64,000 nucleotides of DNA. It comes from Rhizobium sp. (GTDB lineage Bacteria > Pseudomonadota > Alphaproteobacteria > Rhizobiales > Rhizobiaceae). Numbering within the stretch: the first letter of the stretch is position 1; every line of letters begins with the position of its first letter. The position numbers were made by a program, and so were the translations under genes. Shown here one piece after another: positions 1-8,619 of the stretch. The notes beneath the pieces are model-generated. The model was not told where the DNA came from. It saw only the letters and a program-made list of their open reading frames with translations, and made no database searches. The stretch covers positions 1-64,000 of the forward strand of contig JAHHDR010000002.1 in assembly GCA_019739215.1 (NCBI GenBank). Reading direction: 5' to 3'.

Positions 1-1
1 G

Positions 2-205
2 AAACTCATCGCAGCGCGCCGGGCCGCGGAGGAGCAATATTTCCTGCTCAGCAGCGCGGCGCTGGAGGCCTCCGACAAGACAGAAATCGCGTTCAAATAT
101 CAGATCCGCCGGAATCTCAATGGTCGCCGAGAGGTGGTCGACGCAGGGCCGACCACCACGATGATGCCCGGCGACGTCCTGATGGTGTCGATGGTCGGGA
201 TGTAG
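2..205 (+). CDS. Polysaccharide export protein, C-terminal part (partial)
   Basis: The reading frame is open from the window edge to TAG at 203-205 and gives about 67 residues. The end contains TTTMMPGDVLMV, typical of the last beta-grasp/SLBB repeat of Wza/ExoF-type outer-membrane or periplasmic polysaccharide export proteins. The next gene, a sugar transferase, starts 3 bases after the stop, so the two are probably cotranscribed in an exopolysaccharide operon. Only the C-terminus is visible, so signal peptide, Poly_export domain and exact subfamily cannot be judged. The family call rests on the short motif plus context. Confidence 0.6.
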   Translation, partial: KLIAARRAAEEQYFLLSSAALEASDKTEIAFKYQIRRNLNGRREVVDAGPTTTMMPGDVLMVSMVGM

Positions 206-208
206 GCG

Positions 209-928
209 ATGAAGGATATCCTGGGCAGGCGCGACCAGATACCGTCAGTGGCGGGTGACCAGGTTCTGCCCCGTCCGATGGCCTCGCCCGCCGCATCGCC
301 GCTGCTCAAGCGGCTGTTCGACATCGCCGCGGCGGGCGCCTTGCTCCTTGTGCTTTCTCCGGTCCTGGCACTCACCGCGCTTGCGGTCGGCGTCGCGCTG
401 GGCCGTCCGTTGCTGTTTCGTCAGGAGCGCTGCGGACGGTTTCGTCGCTCCTTCACGGTCAGCAAGTTCCGGACGATGTCCGATGCTCGCGGTGCCGACG
501 GCACCCTGCTTGAGGACGGGCAACGGCAGACGCCGGTGACGGCGTTATTGCGCAGACTTCGCGTGGACGAACTGCCCCAGCTCCTCGCGGTGCTGCGCGG
601 CGACATGTCCTTTGTCGGGCCTCGCCCCTTGCCGGCCGAAACTGTCGCGGCCTTTGGATCAGCCGGAATGATCCGGAGTTCGATTGCGCCGGGCATGACG
701 GGCTGGGCGCAGGTGAACGGCAACACGCTGCTTACCAACGACCAGAAAATCGCGCTTGACCAGTGGTATGTCGAAAGGCGGACGATCTGGCTCGACCTGT
801 GGATCGTGTTTCTGACGCTGCGGACGATCCTGTTGGGCGAGACGGTGAATGAAGGCAATGTCGAGGCAGCCGTCGCGCGGTTCGGCCGCCGGCCTACGCC
901 CCCAATCGAAGGCGGGGATGCCGTATGA
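209..928 (+). CDS. Undecaprenyl-phosphate sugar phosphotransferase (WcaJ/ExoY-like)
   Basis: This 239-residue protein is a short bacterial sugar transferase (polyprenyl glycosylphosphotransferase). It would transfer a sugar 1-phosphate from a nucleotide sugar to undecaprenyl phosphate and so start polysaccharide repeat-unit assembly at the inner membrane. It has one N-terminal hydrophobic re-entrant segment (about residues 33-60) and the family signatures VSKFRTM (about 90), RVDELPQL (about 118), DMSFVGPRPL (about 133) and PGMTGWAQV. It lacks the four extra N-terminal membrane segments of full-length WcaJ, so it is ExoY/WecP-like. ATG at 209 lies just after the export gene stop. The sugar it uses cannot be deduced from sequence. 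Confidence 0.9.
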   Translation: MKDILGRRDQIPSVAGDQVLPRPMASPAASPLLKRLFDIAAAGALLLVLSPVLALTALAVGVALGRPLLFRQERCGRFRRSFTVSKFRTMSDARGADGTLLEDGQRQTPVTALLRRLRVDELPQLLAVLRGDMSFVGPRPLPAETVAAFGSAGMIRSSIAPGMTGWAQVNGNTLLTNDQKIALDQWYVERRTIWLDLWIVFLTLRTILLGETVNEGNVEAAVARFGRRPTPPIEGGDAV

Positions 929-1044
929 CGCTGCCCTGGGTGGAGGGTGGTTGCGGAGATCGACGGGCCGGCCTGGGAGGGTGTCCGGGGGACGGAAATG
1001 ACGGCCTGTGCGCCGCCTGCGATGCGATGTTCTCGGGCTTGTGA
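925..1044 (+). CDS. Possible 39-residue ORF between sugar transferase and deacetylase
   Basis: An ATG at 925 overlaps the preceding TGA (ATGA), a common arrangement for translational coupling. It opens 39 codons rich in Gly and Cys, ending 15 bases before the deacetylase start. The peptide resembles no family I know. It may be a real small coupled gene or simply an untranslated linker; the coupling geometry is the only support. Confidence 0.2.
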   Translation: MTLPWVEGGCGDRRAGLGGCPGDGNDGLCAACDAMFSGL

Positions 1045-1059
1045 GCAAGGGGAGTTAAG

Positions 1060-1746
1060 GTGGATTTTGATACCGTCATGTTCGGGCGAACGCTGGTCGT
1101 GGCACCGCATCCCGACGACGAGGTACTGGGTTGCGGCGGGACGCTGGCACGCCTGGCCTCGACCGGCGCCGAAACCCATGTTGCTGTTGTCACCGAAGGC
1201 AAGCCGCCCGCCTATTCCGCTGACGCCGTTCGGATCGTACGAGAAGAGGCGATGCGAGCCCACGCCATCCTGGGCGTGGCCGAGACCCACTGGCTCGGGC
1301 TGCCCGCGGCTGCGCTCGCCGAGACTGCGCACGCCACGCTGAACGCATCGCTGCTCAGGCTTTTGTCGCACCTGAAGCCACGCAGCCTGCTGCTTCCCTT
1401 CGTGGGCGATATCCATGTCGACCACCAGTTGATCTTTGCCTCCGCGCTGGTGGCGGCGCGTCCGCACCAGGAGGATTTTCCGCAACTGATCCTGGCCTAC
1501 GAGACGCTGTCGGAAACCAACTGGAACGCGCCCTATCTCACGCCTGCGTTCGTGCCAAATGTCTATGTCGACATCTCCGACGAGCTCGAGCGCAAGCTCG
1601 AGGCCATGCAGTGCTTTGCATCGCAGTTGCGTGCCGCGCCGCATGAGCGGTCGGTCGAGACGCTTCGGGCGCTTGCGACGCTTCGGGGCGCGACGGTGCT
1701 CAAACGGGCGGCGGAGGCATTCGTCCTGGTGCGCCAAGTCTGTTGA
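1060..1746 (+). CDS. PIG-L family N-acetylglucosaminyl deacetylase-like protein
   Basis: This 228-residue protein belongs to the PIG-L/LmbE zinc deacetylase family, which removes N-acetyl groups from GlcNAc-type sugars or related metabolites. It carries the metal and catalytic motif PHPDDE at residues 16-21 and the third zinc ligand in HVDH (119-122). The GTG start at 1060 is chosen because AAGGGGAG lies just upstream. Its place between a sugar transferase and a PLP aminotransferase suggests that it de-N-acetylates an amino sugar of the exopolysaccharide or its precursor. No signal peptide is seen, so it acts in the cytoplasm. Its 3' end runs into a 9-bp tandem repeat. Confidence 0.85.
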   Translation: MDFDTVMFGRTLVVAPHPDDEVLGCGGTLARLASTGAETHVAVVTEGKPPAYSADAVRIVREEAMRAHAILGVAETHWLGLPAAALAETAHATLNASLLRLLSHLKPRSLLLPFVGDIHVDHQLIFASALVAARPHQEDFPQLILAYETLSETNWNAPYLTPAFVPNVYVDISDELERKLEAMQCFASQLRAAPHERSVETLRALATLRGATVLKRAAEAFVLVRQVC

Positions 1747-1765
1747 GTTTGTTGAGTCTGTTGAG
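1739..1765 (+). repeat. Three tandem 9-bp units (TCTGTTGAG-like)
   Basis: Units TCTGTTGAG, TTTGTTGAG and TCTGTTGAG follow one another without gaps and are followed by a degenerate GCGGTCGAG. The array spans the stop codon of the deacetylase gene and the start of the spacer before the aminotransferase gene. It may be a simple slipped-strand expansion. Confidence 0.6.
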
Positions 1766-1823
1766 GCGGTCGAGGCCCGTCGGGGAGAGCCGGCCATGGG
1801 GCGGGCAAGATGAAAGGGGTGGG

Positions 1824-3074
1824 ATGATGGCGAAGTGGCCGGTCTATGACGAAGAGCAGATCGCCGACGTGGTCGCGGTCCTGCGCTCGGGCCAAGTCAA
1901 CGCGTGGACGGGGCCGCATGTCGGGCAGTTCGAGGAGGCCTATGCCCGATATCTCGGGAACAAGCACGCGATCGCGCTCGCCAACGGCACGGTGGCACTC
2001 GACCTCGCACTTCATGCGCTGGACCTCAGGGCGGGCGACGAAGTCATCGTTACCCCCAGGAGCTTCGTCGCCTCCGCTTCCTGCGTGCCCTTCAGCGGCG
2101 GCATTCCGGTGTTTGCCGATGTCGATGCGGACAGCCAGAACATGACGGCAGAGACCATCGAAGCGATGATCACGCCAAAGACGAAGGGCATGATCGTCGT
2201 GCATCTTGCCGGCTGGCCCTGCGACATGCCGGCGATCATGCGCCTCGCGCGTGAGCGCGGGCTGTGGGTCATCGAGGATTGCGCCCAGGCGCATGGCGCG
2301 GAGATCGACGGAAGGCCTGTGGGCAGCTTCGGCGACATTTCCGCATTCTCTTTCTGCCAGGACAAGATCATGACGACGGGAGGCGAAGGGGGCCTGATCT
2401 CCACCAACGACAGTGCGCTGTGGTCGCGGGCGTGGAGCCGGAAGGATCACGGCAAGTCGCATGAGGCGGTCTTCAAGAAGACCCACCCGCCCGGCTTCCG
2501 CTGGCTTCATGAGACGATCGGCACCAATTGGCGGATGACGTCCGTTCAGGCGGTGCTGGGGCGCCGGCAGCTTGATCGTCTGCCGGATTGGCATGCCGTC
2601 AGGTCCCGCAACGCCTCGATCCTGCAGCAGGCAGCAAGTGCGCTGGACATCCTTCGCACGCCCATTTCGCCGGCCGGTGCCCGGCACGCCTGGTATCGCT
2701 TCTATGCCTTCGTGCGCCCTGAAAGGCTGGCTCCGGGCTGGGATCGCGATCGCCTCATTGCGGAATTGAATGCACGCGGCGTTGCCTGCTTCGTCGGCAG
2801 TTGTCCGGAGGTCTATCTCGAACAATGCTTCGTCGACCTCGGGCTTGGTCCCGCGTCAAGGTTGCCGGTGGCGCAGATGCTGGGGGAGACGAGCCTGGCT
2901 TTCCTGGTCGATCCGACGATCGATGAGGCGACGGCGCGCCATCACGCGGGCATCCTGTGCGACATTGCCGCCAAGGCATCTCGCCGCGTGCCCAGAGCCG
3001 AGGTCATCCGGCCGATCGCGGCCCAACGCACCGGCGCAACGCAAGACAACATTGGCAGGGGGATCCAGCCATGA
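1824..3074 (+). CDS. DegT/DnrJ/EryC1/StrS aminotransferase
   Basis: This 416-residue PLP enzyme of the sugar aminotransferase family would transaminate a keto nucleotide sugar, with glutamate the usual donor, to supply an amino sugar for polysaccharide assembly. The family pattern is clear: GTVALDLAL near the N-terminus, EDCAQAHGA for cofactor binding, and FCQDKIMTTGGEGG, where Lys181 is the Schiff-base lysine. The frame extends upstream to a TTG at 1743, but I chose ATG 1824 (or 1827), which follows an AAAGGGGTGGG ribosome-binding site and matches the family start. The stop overlaps the next ATG (ATGA), indicating coupling with the epimerase gene. Confidence 0.9.
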   Translation: MMAKWPVYDEEQIADVVAVLRSGQVNAWTGPHVGQFEEAYARYLGNKHAIALANGTVALDLALHALDLRAGDEVIVTPRSFVASASCVPFSGGIPVFADVDADSQNMTAETIEAMITPKTKGMIVVHLAGWPCDMPAIMRLARERGLWVIEDCAQAHGAEIDGRPVGSFGDISAFSFCQDKIMTTGGEGGLISTNDSALWSRAWSRKDHGKSHEAVFKKTHPPGFRWLHETIGTNWRMTSVQAVLGRRQLDRLPDWHAVRSRNASILQQAASALDILRTPISPAGARHAWYRFYAFVRPERLAPGWDRDRLIAELNARGVACFVGSCPEVYLEQCFVDLGLGPASRLPVAQMLGETSLAFLVDPTIDEATARHHAGILCDIAAKASRRVPRAEVIRPIAAQRTGATQDNIGRGIQP

Positions 3075-3985
3075 GCCGCTTGGTCGTAACCGGTGCAACG
3101 GGATTCATCGGAAACAGTATCGTCGAGGCGGCCCTGCAGCGGAACCATGACGTCGTCGCACTGGCCCGCAATCCCTCATGGTTGCCTCGTCAATCGACCG
3201 AGAGGCTGCATGTCAAGCGCTGGCAGGTTGGGGAGCCCCTGCCGGAAGTTGGCGAAGCAAAGGCCTTGATCCACCTTGCCGCCCATGTGCCCGCGGATTT
3301 CAGCGACGCCAAGGCCGCGTCGTCGTGCTTCGACATCAATGTGCTCGGCGCGATGGAGATCGCCGAACAGGCTGCCGACCAGGGCATCGAGAAGTTCATC
3401 CATTTCAGTTCCGGCCAGATCTATTCGACCGAACTGACGTCCGCCACCGAACAGTCGCTCGCCTATCCCGTCGGGCGGGCGACCTACTATCTCGCCAGCA
3501 AGCTCGCAGGCGAACTATGCGTTCAATACGTCACCAAGCGCAGAAACATAGAGGTGATCGTCTTCCGCCTTGCCTCCATCTACGGACCGGGGATGCATCC
3601 CAAGGGGATGCTGCCGCACTTCGTCCAGCGTCTCGCAGACGGCGAGGTCGTTCATCTGGCCGAAGGAGGCGGCTATCACGTCGATTTCGCCTATATCGGA
3701 GACGTGATCGACATCACCTTCAGCGCACTGGCATCCAGGGCGAGCGGCATCTTCAATGTGGGGTCCGGGGTCGCCAGCACGTCGTTGCAAGCCGCTACGG
3801 TCATTGCCGACGTCCTGGGCGCTGATCGCAAACTCATCGAGGTCGAGGGCGAGAAGAAGGAAAACGGCTTTGCCGCACTCGACGTCACCAAGGCCCGAGA
3901 GTCCTTCGGCTTCCAGCCACGGAGTCTGGAGGAAGGCGTTTCCGCTTGGCTCGGTCACGAGCGTGAGACGATCCAGAGCAGGTAG
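3071..3985 (+). CDS. NAD-dependent epimerase/dehydratase (extended SDR)
   Basis: This 304-residue extended SDR acts on nucleotide sugars as an epimerase, reductase or dehydratase. The NAD-binding GATGFIG motif is at residues 8-14 and the catalytic tyrosine and lysine are in YLASK (Tyr140, Lys144), with the serine in HFSSGQ just before. ATG 3071 overlaps the aminotransferase stop by four bases, so the two are translationally coupled. The pair probably makes a modified amino sugar. Its last 31 bases overlap the 3' end of the convergent GMC oxidoreductase gene, so the two transcripts are antisense at their ends. Confidence 0.88.
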   Translation: MSRLVVTGATGFIGNSIVEAALQRNHDVVALARNPSWLPRQSTERLHVKRWQVGEPLPEVGEAKALIHLAAHVPADFSDAKAASSCFDINVLGAMEIAEQAADQGIEKFIHFSSGQIYSTELTSATEQSLAYPVGRATYYLASKLAGELCVQYVTKRRNIEVIVFRLASIYGPGMHPKGMLPHFVQRLADGEVVHLAEGGGYHVDFAYIGDVIDITFSALASRASGIFNVGSGVASTSLQAATVIADVLGADRKLIEVEGEKKENGFAALDVTKARESFGFQPRSLEEGVSAWLGHERETIQSR

Positions 3986-5541
3986 TCCGCCAATCGGTGG
4001 GCGAGGGCGACGATGGTGAGCGTGGGCGTGTCGTTGCCCGCGGTCGGGAACACCGAACTGCCGGCGATGAAGAGGTTGTTCACGCCATGGACCCTGCTGT
4101 TCCTGTCCACGACCCCGAGGCTGCGGTCGTCATGCATTCTCGTCGTGCCCATGTGATGCCAGGTCCACATCGGCTTCTTGAGCCTCTCCCACTCCTCCGG
4201 GGCCACGTCCAGCCTGCCGATGCCGGATTTCTGGAATTCCTCCCTGATGATGTCGATGGTCCGCCTCAGGCTATTGAGGGTGTTGTCGGCGAGTTGCCAG
4301 GACAATGAGGCGAGCGGGAGGCCGAAGCGATCCTTTTCCTGCGACAGGGAGACGGAACTCTCCCTGAGGGGTTCAGGCTCGAGGAAGTGGTGCAGCCGGA
4401 AGGAGCGTGCGAGCACCGGCGGCCGGGCCAGGTGCATGCCCTTCGTCCAGCCGATGTCCTGCCGCGCCAGCGTGCCCCATCCGAGACTCTGGCCGTTCAG
4501 GATTTTCATGTCGCGGTGTTCCAGAAACGCGAGCTTGATCTTCTCAAGGACCTGCCAATCCTGGCCGGAATACCGGGGTTCCAGCCAGGCCCGATAATTG
4601 AGGAGCTTGCGTTCGCGCTGAACTTCGAACGGGAGTGTCAGGCCCTGCAGCAGAAAGCGACGCTCGCGGTGCAGGCCGAGCCAGGAGGCCACGCGCTGGC
4701 GCCGGGCCACGCGGATGCGATCGAGTCGCGCCAGCACCGCCCTGGTGTCGCCGTCGGCCGGCGTCAGCGTGCCGATGGTGAAGCGTGGATGATCCATGAA
4801 ATATTTGCCGACCAGCCCCGACGCGCGTTGGGCCCTGCGGTAGCTCACGAGCAGCAGGCGGGGATTTTCGATGCCTCCGGCGGCAAGCACGTAGAACCTG
4901 GACCGGATGCGGAACAGCCTTCCGTCCGCATCCGCGCAGACGACGGCGGAGATGGAGTGGCCATCCTCCGAGAATTCCAGATAGAGCAGCGTGACCTTGG
5001 TCATGACCTGGACGCCGCCCGATCTTGCGAACGGCTCCCGCAGGTGATTTCCCAGCCGGTAATGCCGGCAAAGTTCGAGGCTGTCGACCGAAAGCACCGA
5101 CGACCGGCCCGGGAATGCCTCTCGGCGGCCGGCGAGTGTCTCGAGATCGCCAATGCCCAGTGTGTTCGCCGCGCGCTGGTAGTACTGGCGCAACTGATCG
5201 AGTCCGAAGGGCCAGCCGCTGTCGGACACCCACGGCCGGGGCTCGAAGTCCTGCGCATCGAGCGGCTTGCAGAGGCCTCCCCATCCCGAAGCCTGGGTGC
5301 TGCCGCCAAAGCCTCGAAGCCTGCTCGTCGTCAGTGGCGCGTAAGCCAGACCCTCAGCGGAGACGGCGCCGGTCTCCGACGGTTCCGGGCGCCTGCCGAG
5401 GGCGCCGCTTTCGATCACGACGAGGGAAAGCTTCTTGTCGAGAAAGTTCGACGCCAGGGCAAGGCCACCCGCTCCCGCGCCGACAACGCAAATGTCGAAC
5501 GACACGATGTCCGGCATGCCCCTGCCCACCGCGATGCCCAT
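3955..5541 (-). CDS. GMC-family FAD-dependent oxidoreductase
   Basis: This 528-residue flavoprotein of the glucose-methanol-choline oxidoreductase family oxidises alcohol groups, usually on sugars. The FAD-binding GAGAGG motif is at residues 21-26. The C-terminal GMC domain shows the WHHMGTTRM active-site histidine region and the FPTAGNDTPTLT flavin-binding end. No twin-arginine or other signal peptide is evident. Methionine 9 (MPDIVSFD) is an alternative start. The gene is convergent with the polysaccharide operon and overlaps it by 31 bases. Its promoter would lie in the very AT-rich spacer at 5590-5720. A role in oxidising a polysaccharide sugar is possible but is inference from location. 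Confidence 0.85.
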   Translation of the reverse strand: MGIAVGRGMPDIVSFDICVVGAGAGGLALASNFLDKKLSLVVIESGALGRRPEPSETGAVSAEGLAYAPLTTSRLRGFGGSTQASGWGGLCKPLDAQDFEPRPWVSDSGWPFGLDQLRQYYQRAANTLGIGDLETLAGRREAFPGRSSVLSVDSLELCRHYRLGNHLREPFARSGGVQVMTKVTLLYLEFSEDGHSISAVVCADADGRLFRIRSRFYVLAAGGIENPRLLLVSYRRAQRASGLVGKYFMDHPRFTIGTLTPADGDTRAVLARLDRIRVARRQRVASWLGLHRERRFLLQGLTLPFEVQRERKLLNYRAWLEPRYSGQDWQVLEKIKLAFLEHRDMKILNGQSLGWGTLARQDIGWTKGMHLARPPVLARSFRLHHFLEPEPLRESSVSLSQEKDRFGLPLASLSWQLADNTLNSLRRTIDIIREEFQKSGIGRLDVAPEEWERLKKPMWTWHHMGTTRMHDDRSLGVVDRNSRVHGVNNLFIAGSSVFPTAGNDTPTLTIVALAHRLADYLLWIVSRS

Positions 5542-5898
5542 GGCTGCCCCTCTGCCCGCTGGCCAGACAACATCACGCGCAGGCCGACCAGGCTAACGAG
5601 CCGCCAGTATATTTCAACATGGAAAGTGTTCATACAGCAATATTTCGGGATATTCATCTATATTGCAATATTTATATATAGAATATTTGGTTCAAATGTT
5701 GATGATTTGCCGATTTGATGTGCAGGTCATCAATGAAACTATGCATCTACATTGATCTCGTCTGCCCTCGACAGATCGGCGCGTCGCGGCGGCCGTCGCC
5801 GGCATTGTCTTCCCGGCGAGCGGGCAAGGCTATCGCCGTGGAAGACACCGACCGTGCCGTTACGCCGCTGCCCCCTGTCCGGCGTCGCCACCGGCACG
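5542..5898. promoter_or_regulatory. AT-rich spacer upstream of the GMC oxidoreductase gene
   Basis: No credible gene is seen. The part at about 5605-5715 is strongly AT-rich, with several AATATT-type elements. GCAATATTT occurs twice, near 5636 and 5664, and ATATTC/GAATAT half-sites surround them. Such clustered A/T palindromes could hold the promoter of the minus-strand oxidoreductase gene and binding sites for the ArsR-type protein encoded just beyond. The rest of the stretch is ordinary GC-rich sequence. Confidence 0.4.
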
Positions 5899-6249
5899 CT
5901 AGAGCGAATGATCCAGATATTCATCGGGATGCTCGGTTGCGACGGGCCCTTCCGAAAACATCTCGTTCAAGAGCGCCAGGATGCGCGCCAGAGCCACGGA
6001 GTCGAGGCTGTAGTAAATGGTCTGCGCGTTGCGCCTGGTCTTGACGAGATTGCATCGTCGGAGAACGGCCAGGTGCTGGGAGACCGAGGATTGCGTGAGA
6101 CCTATCGCCTCAGCCATGTCGTTGACGGTGGATTCGCCCTTCTCGAGATGATGCAGTGCCTGCAGCCGGCGCGCATTCGCCATCGCTGCGAACATTGTCG
6201 CGAACGAGCGTGTCGGCCACGATGGCCCGTTTGACTTACCAAAACTCAT
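5899..6249 (-). CDS. ArsR/SmtB-family transcriptional regulator
   Basis: This 116-residue winged-helix repressor has ANARRLQALHHL (helix 1-2), a recognition helix in GLTQSSVSQHLAVLR (about residues 50-64) and a wing ending in IYYSL. It has only one cysteine (in LRRCN) and lacks the CxC metal site of ArsR and the two cysteines of BigR/SqrR persulfide sensors, so its signal is unknown. It lies upstream of, and in the same direction as, the GMC oxidoreductase gene and is divergent from the Calx-beta/RTX gene, either of which could be its target. A perfect palindrome lies in its own promoter. Confidence 0.85.
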   Translation of the reverse strand: MSFGKSNGPSWPTRSFATMFAAMANARRLQALHHLEKGESTVNDMAEAIGLTQSSVSQHLAVLRRCNLVKTRRNAQTIYYSLDSVALARILALLNEMFSEGPVATEHPDEYLDHSL

Positions 6250-6303
6250 GGTGCCTTCACTCCCGTGAAAGAATGAGATTCCGCCCCCATTGTTCCAGAT
6301 ATA

Positions 6304-6315
6304 TCTTATATAAGA
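6304..6315. promoter_or_regulatory. Candidate ArsR operator, palindrome TCTTATATAAGA
   Basis: A perfect 12-bp A/T-rich palindrome lies about 55 bases upstream of the ArsR-family start codon. ArsR proteins typically bind A/T-rich dyads over their own promoter, so this is a plausible autoregulatory site. The assignment is inference from position and symmetry. Confidence 0.45.
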
Positions 6316-6578
6316 AACCTGCGCCTTAAAATGGTTAATCGGGATGTATATCCTTAGGTAGTATAGCCATCCCCCGGCCAGACGGGGTGCGGAAAGCCTT
6401 TGGGCGGCCTGTCAGGCGTGGCATGCGGGCTAGGTCAGCGTTGCCGATGATCTCTCCAAGCGATTCCTCTGCGGTCTATCCGCCCGGTTCAGATTGACGG
6501 GACGCCAGTACGCCCAATGATCAACGTCTACCTATATTGACTAGGGTGTCGCTATTGTTTGTTATTCGTCATCTGTTC

Positions 6579-6607
6579 TTGACAATTCGCCAATATCATC
6601 GTTAATA
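6579..6607 (+). promoter_or_regulatory. Possible sigma-70 promoter of the Calx-beta/RTX gene
   Basis: TTGACA at 6579-6584 is a perfect -35 hexamer. It is followed after 17-18 bases by an AT-rich TTAATAA segment that only weakly matches a -10 box. It lies about 80 bases before the TTG start in a 416-base spacer (6250-6665), which otherwise contains no gene I can support. Confidence 0.35.
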
Positions 6608-6665
6608 AAAAGAATATAAGGCAAATAATTGAATATAATTCGACCTTCACGGGGAGGGATGATTC

Positions 6666-8619
6666 TTGCCGACTCTAAGCGTGGCCCGCGTGGATGTGGT
6701 CGAGGATGACAAATTTAGCAGCGGCGCCTTCCTATACTTCCAGGTCGTCCTGTCGGAGCCGTCCGACGAAGAGATTTCGTTCACCTATCTGACGTCCCCC
6801 GGGACTGCCGTACGCGAGGATTTTGCCGGCACCAGCAACACGAAGATCCGGACCGCGACTGCCATCATCCCCGCGGGCGATCTTTTCGTCGATATCGCCA
6901 TGCGGGTCCTGGGCGACACCACCGACGAGGTCGACGAGTCCGTCTGGCTGGAGATCTTCAATCCCAAGGGCGCGGAGTTGCTCGACAGCGATACGCGCAT
7001 ACGTGCACTCGGCGTGCTGCAGGACGAGGATGGTACGGGAAGCGACCTGGCGCTGTTCGTCTCCAGCCCCGTCCTGGTCGAGCGCGATTCCGGCACCACG
7101 GTCGCCGTGTTCGACGTGCATTTGTCCCGGGCTGCGGACAGCGGTCTGACCTTCGATTTCCAGACCGTCGACGGCTCTGCCAAGGCCGGCAGTGATTACG
7201 TCGCCCAGAGCGGCAGCCTGACCTTTCTCCAGGGCGAAACGTTCAAGACCGTCGAAATCGCGGTCAATGGCGATACCGAGATCGAGCCCAGCGAATTCTT
7301 CTCGCTCGTGGTGACGCCGACGGCCGACATCAAGAATGGCGCGCTCGGTTCGACCGGCATTGCCACCATATTCGACGCGGACGCTGCAGACTCGGCGCTG
7401 CCGACGATCAGCGTGGAGCGTGCCGGTGTTACCGAACTTGGCAACTTCGGCTCGGGTCCGAACATGTATTTCCGGGTGACGCTTTCGGAGCCTTCGGATG
7501 AAGAAGTGACCGTGGCGTTCACGATTCGCGCGGGAAGCGCCGTCAACGGCGATTTCCTGACGTCGACCGGCATCCGCAACGGAGTGGTCACCTTCGCAGC
7601 GGGTGACACGACTGCCCTGGTCAGGATGCAGGTCCAGGGAGACCAGACGGACGAGGTCGACGAGTCTGTCTGGATCGAGCTCTACGATCCCAAGGGCGCG
7701 GCGCTGGCGGGAGGCGAGGCTCGCATATCCGCCCTCGGCGTCGTCTCCGACGAGAACGGGACAGGTTCGGATCTGGCGTTGTTCGTGTCGAGCCCCACCC
7801 TTCGGGAAGGCGATGGCGGGGGGAAGGTCGCGGTATTCGAGATCCATCTGTCGCATGCCTATGACGAGGACCTGTCCTTCGGCTTCCAGACCAGCGACGG
7901 TTCGGCGAAAGCCGGCAGCGACTATGTCGCCAAGACGGGTACGGTCACCTTCCTCGCGGGGCAGACAATCGCCGTGGTCGAAGTCCAGGTCGACGGAGAT
8001 GGCGCACTGGAGAGCAGCGAGAGTTTTTTCCCTCGTGGTCACCGCGACCTCCGTCATCAAGAATACCAGCGCCTACCACGTCGGGTCCGCGACGATCGTC
8101 AACGACGACAGCATCCATGAGCTTCTCGAGGGTAACGGCAACGACAACGAATTCTTCGGCCAGGACGGCAATGATCGCATCTATGGATTTGGCGGCGACG
8201 ACGAACTCGACGGCGGTCGAGGAAAGGACGAGATCCGGGGCGGTGTCGGCGACGACGAAATCATCGGTGGCGCGGGGCGGGACAAGCTTTACGGGGATGA
8301 GGGCAAGGATGTCTTCGTCTTCCGCTCGGTCGCCGAGTCGCGCGCGAAAGCTGCGGGCCGGGATACGATCTTCGATTTCGATCCCGGGCAAGACCTGCTG
8401 GACCTGAAGTCCATCGATGCAAATACGGGGCGAGGCGGCAACCAGGCCTTCCGGTTCATCGGAACCGATGCCTTCTCAAAGGATGCCGGCACCTTGCGGT
8501 ATGAGCGCGATGGCGGTGACATCGTCGTCTATGGCGATGTCAACGGCAACGGAAAGGCCGATTTCAGCATCCTTCTCGCCGACCTCTCGTCCCTTCGAAG
8601 TGCCGATTTCGTGCTGTGA
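6666..8619 (+). pseudogene. Calx-beta repeat protein with C-terminal RTX domain, frameshifted
   Basis: Corrected, this encodes about 650 residues: four Calx-beta-type units (two pairs sharing the phrase SEPSDEE), then RTX nonapeptides (GGDDELDGG, GGVGDDEIIGG) and a C-terminus ending in ADFVL, as in type I secretion substrates. The TTG start at 6666 follows GGGGAGGG with good spacing. Frame is lost in a run of six T at 8024-8029. With five T the sequence reads ESFSLVV, like SEFFSLVV in the second Calx-beta unit. As written the first frame stops at 8120, before any RTX repeat, and the product would not be exported. This could be a real mutation, slippage or a sequencing error. The intact protein would be an extracellular calcium-binding adhesin or matrix protein. 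Confidence 0.8.

Noticed and set aside
1743..1823. TTG start of the aminotransferase gene
   Set aside because: It falls in the 9-bp repeat and overlaps the deacetylase stop, while ATG 1824 has a good ribosome-binding site and matches the family start.
421..2825. Long minus-strand ORFs (421-1797 and 1563-2825) opposite the exopolysaccharide genes
   Set aside because: They overlap well-supported genes in full and their proteins are Arg/Pro/Gly-rich shadows without family features.
6418..6440. Sigma-54 promoter before the Calx-beta/RTX gene
   Set aside because: TGGCATGC resembles a -24 element but no matching TTGC box follows at the required distance.
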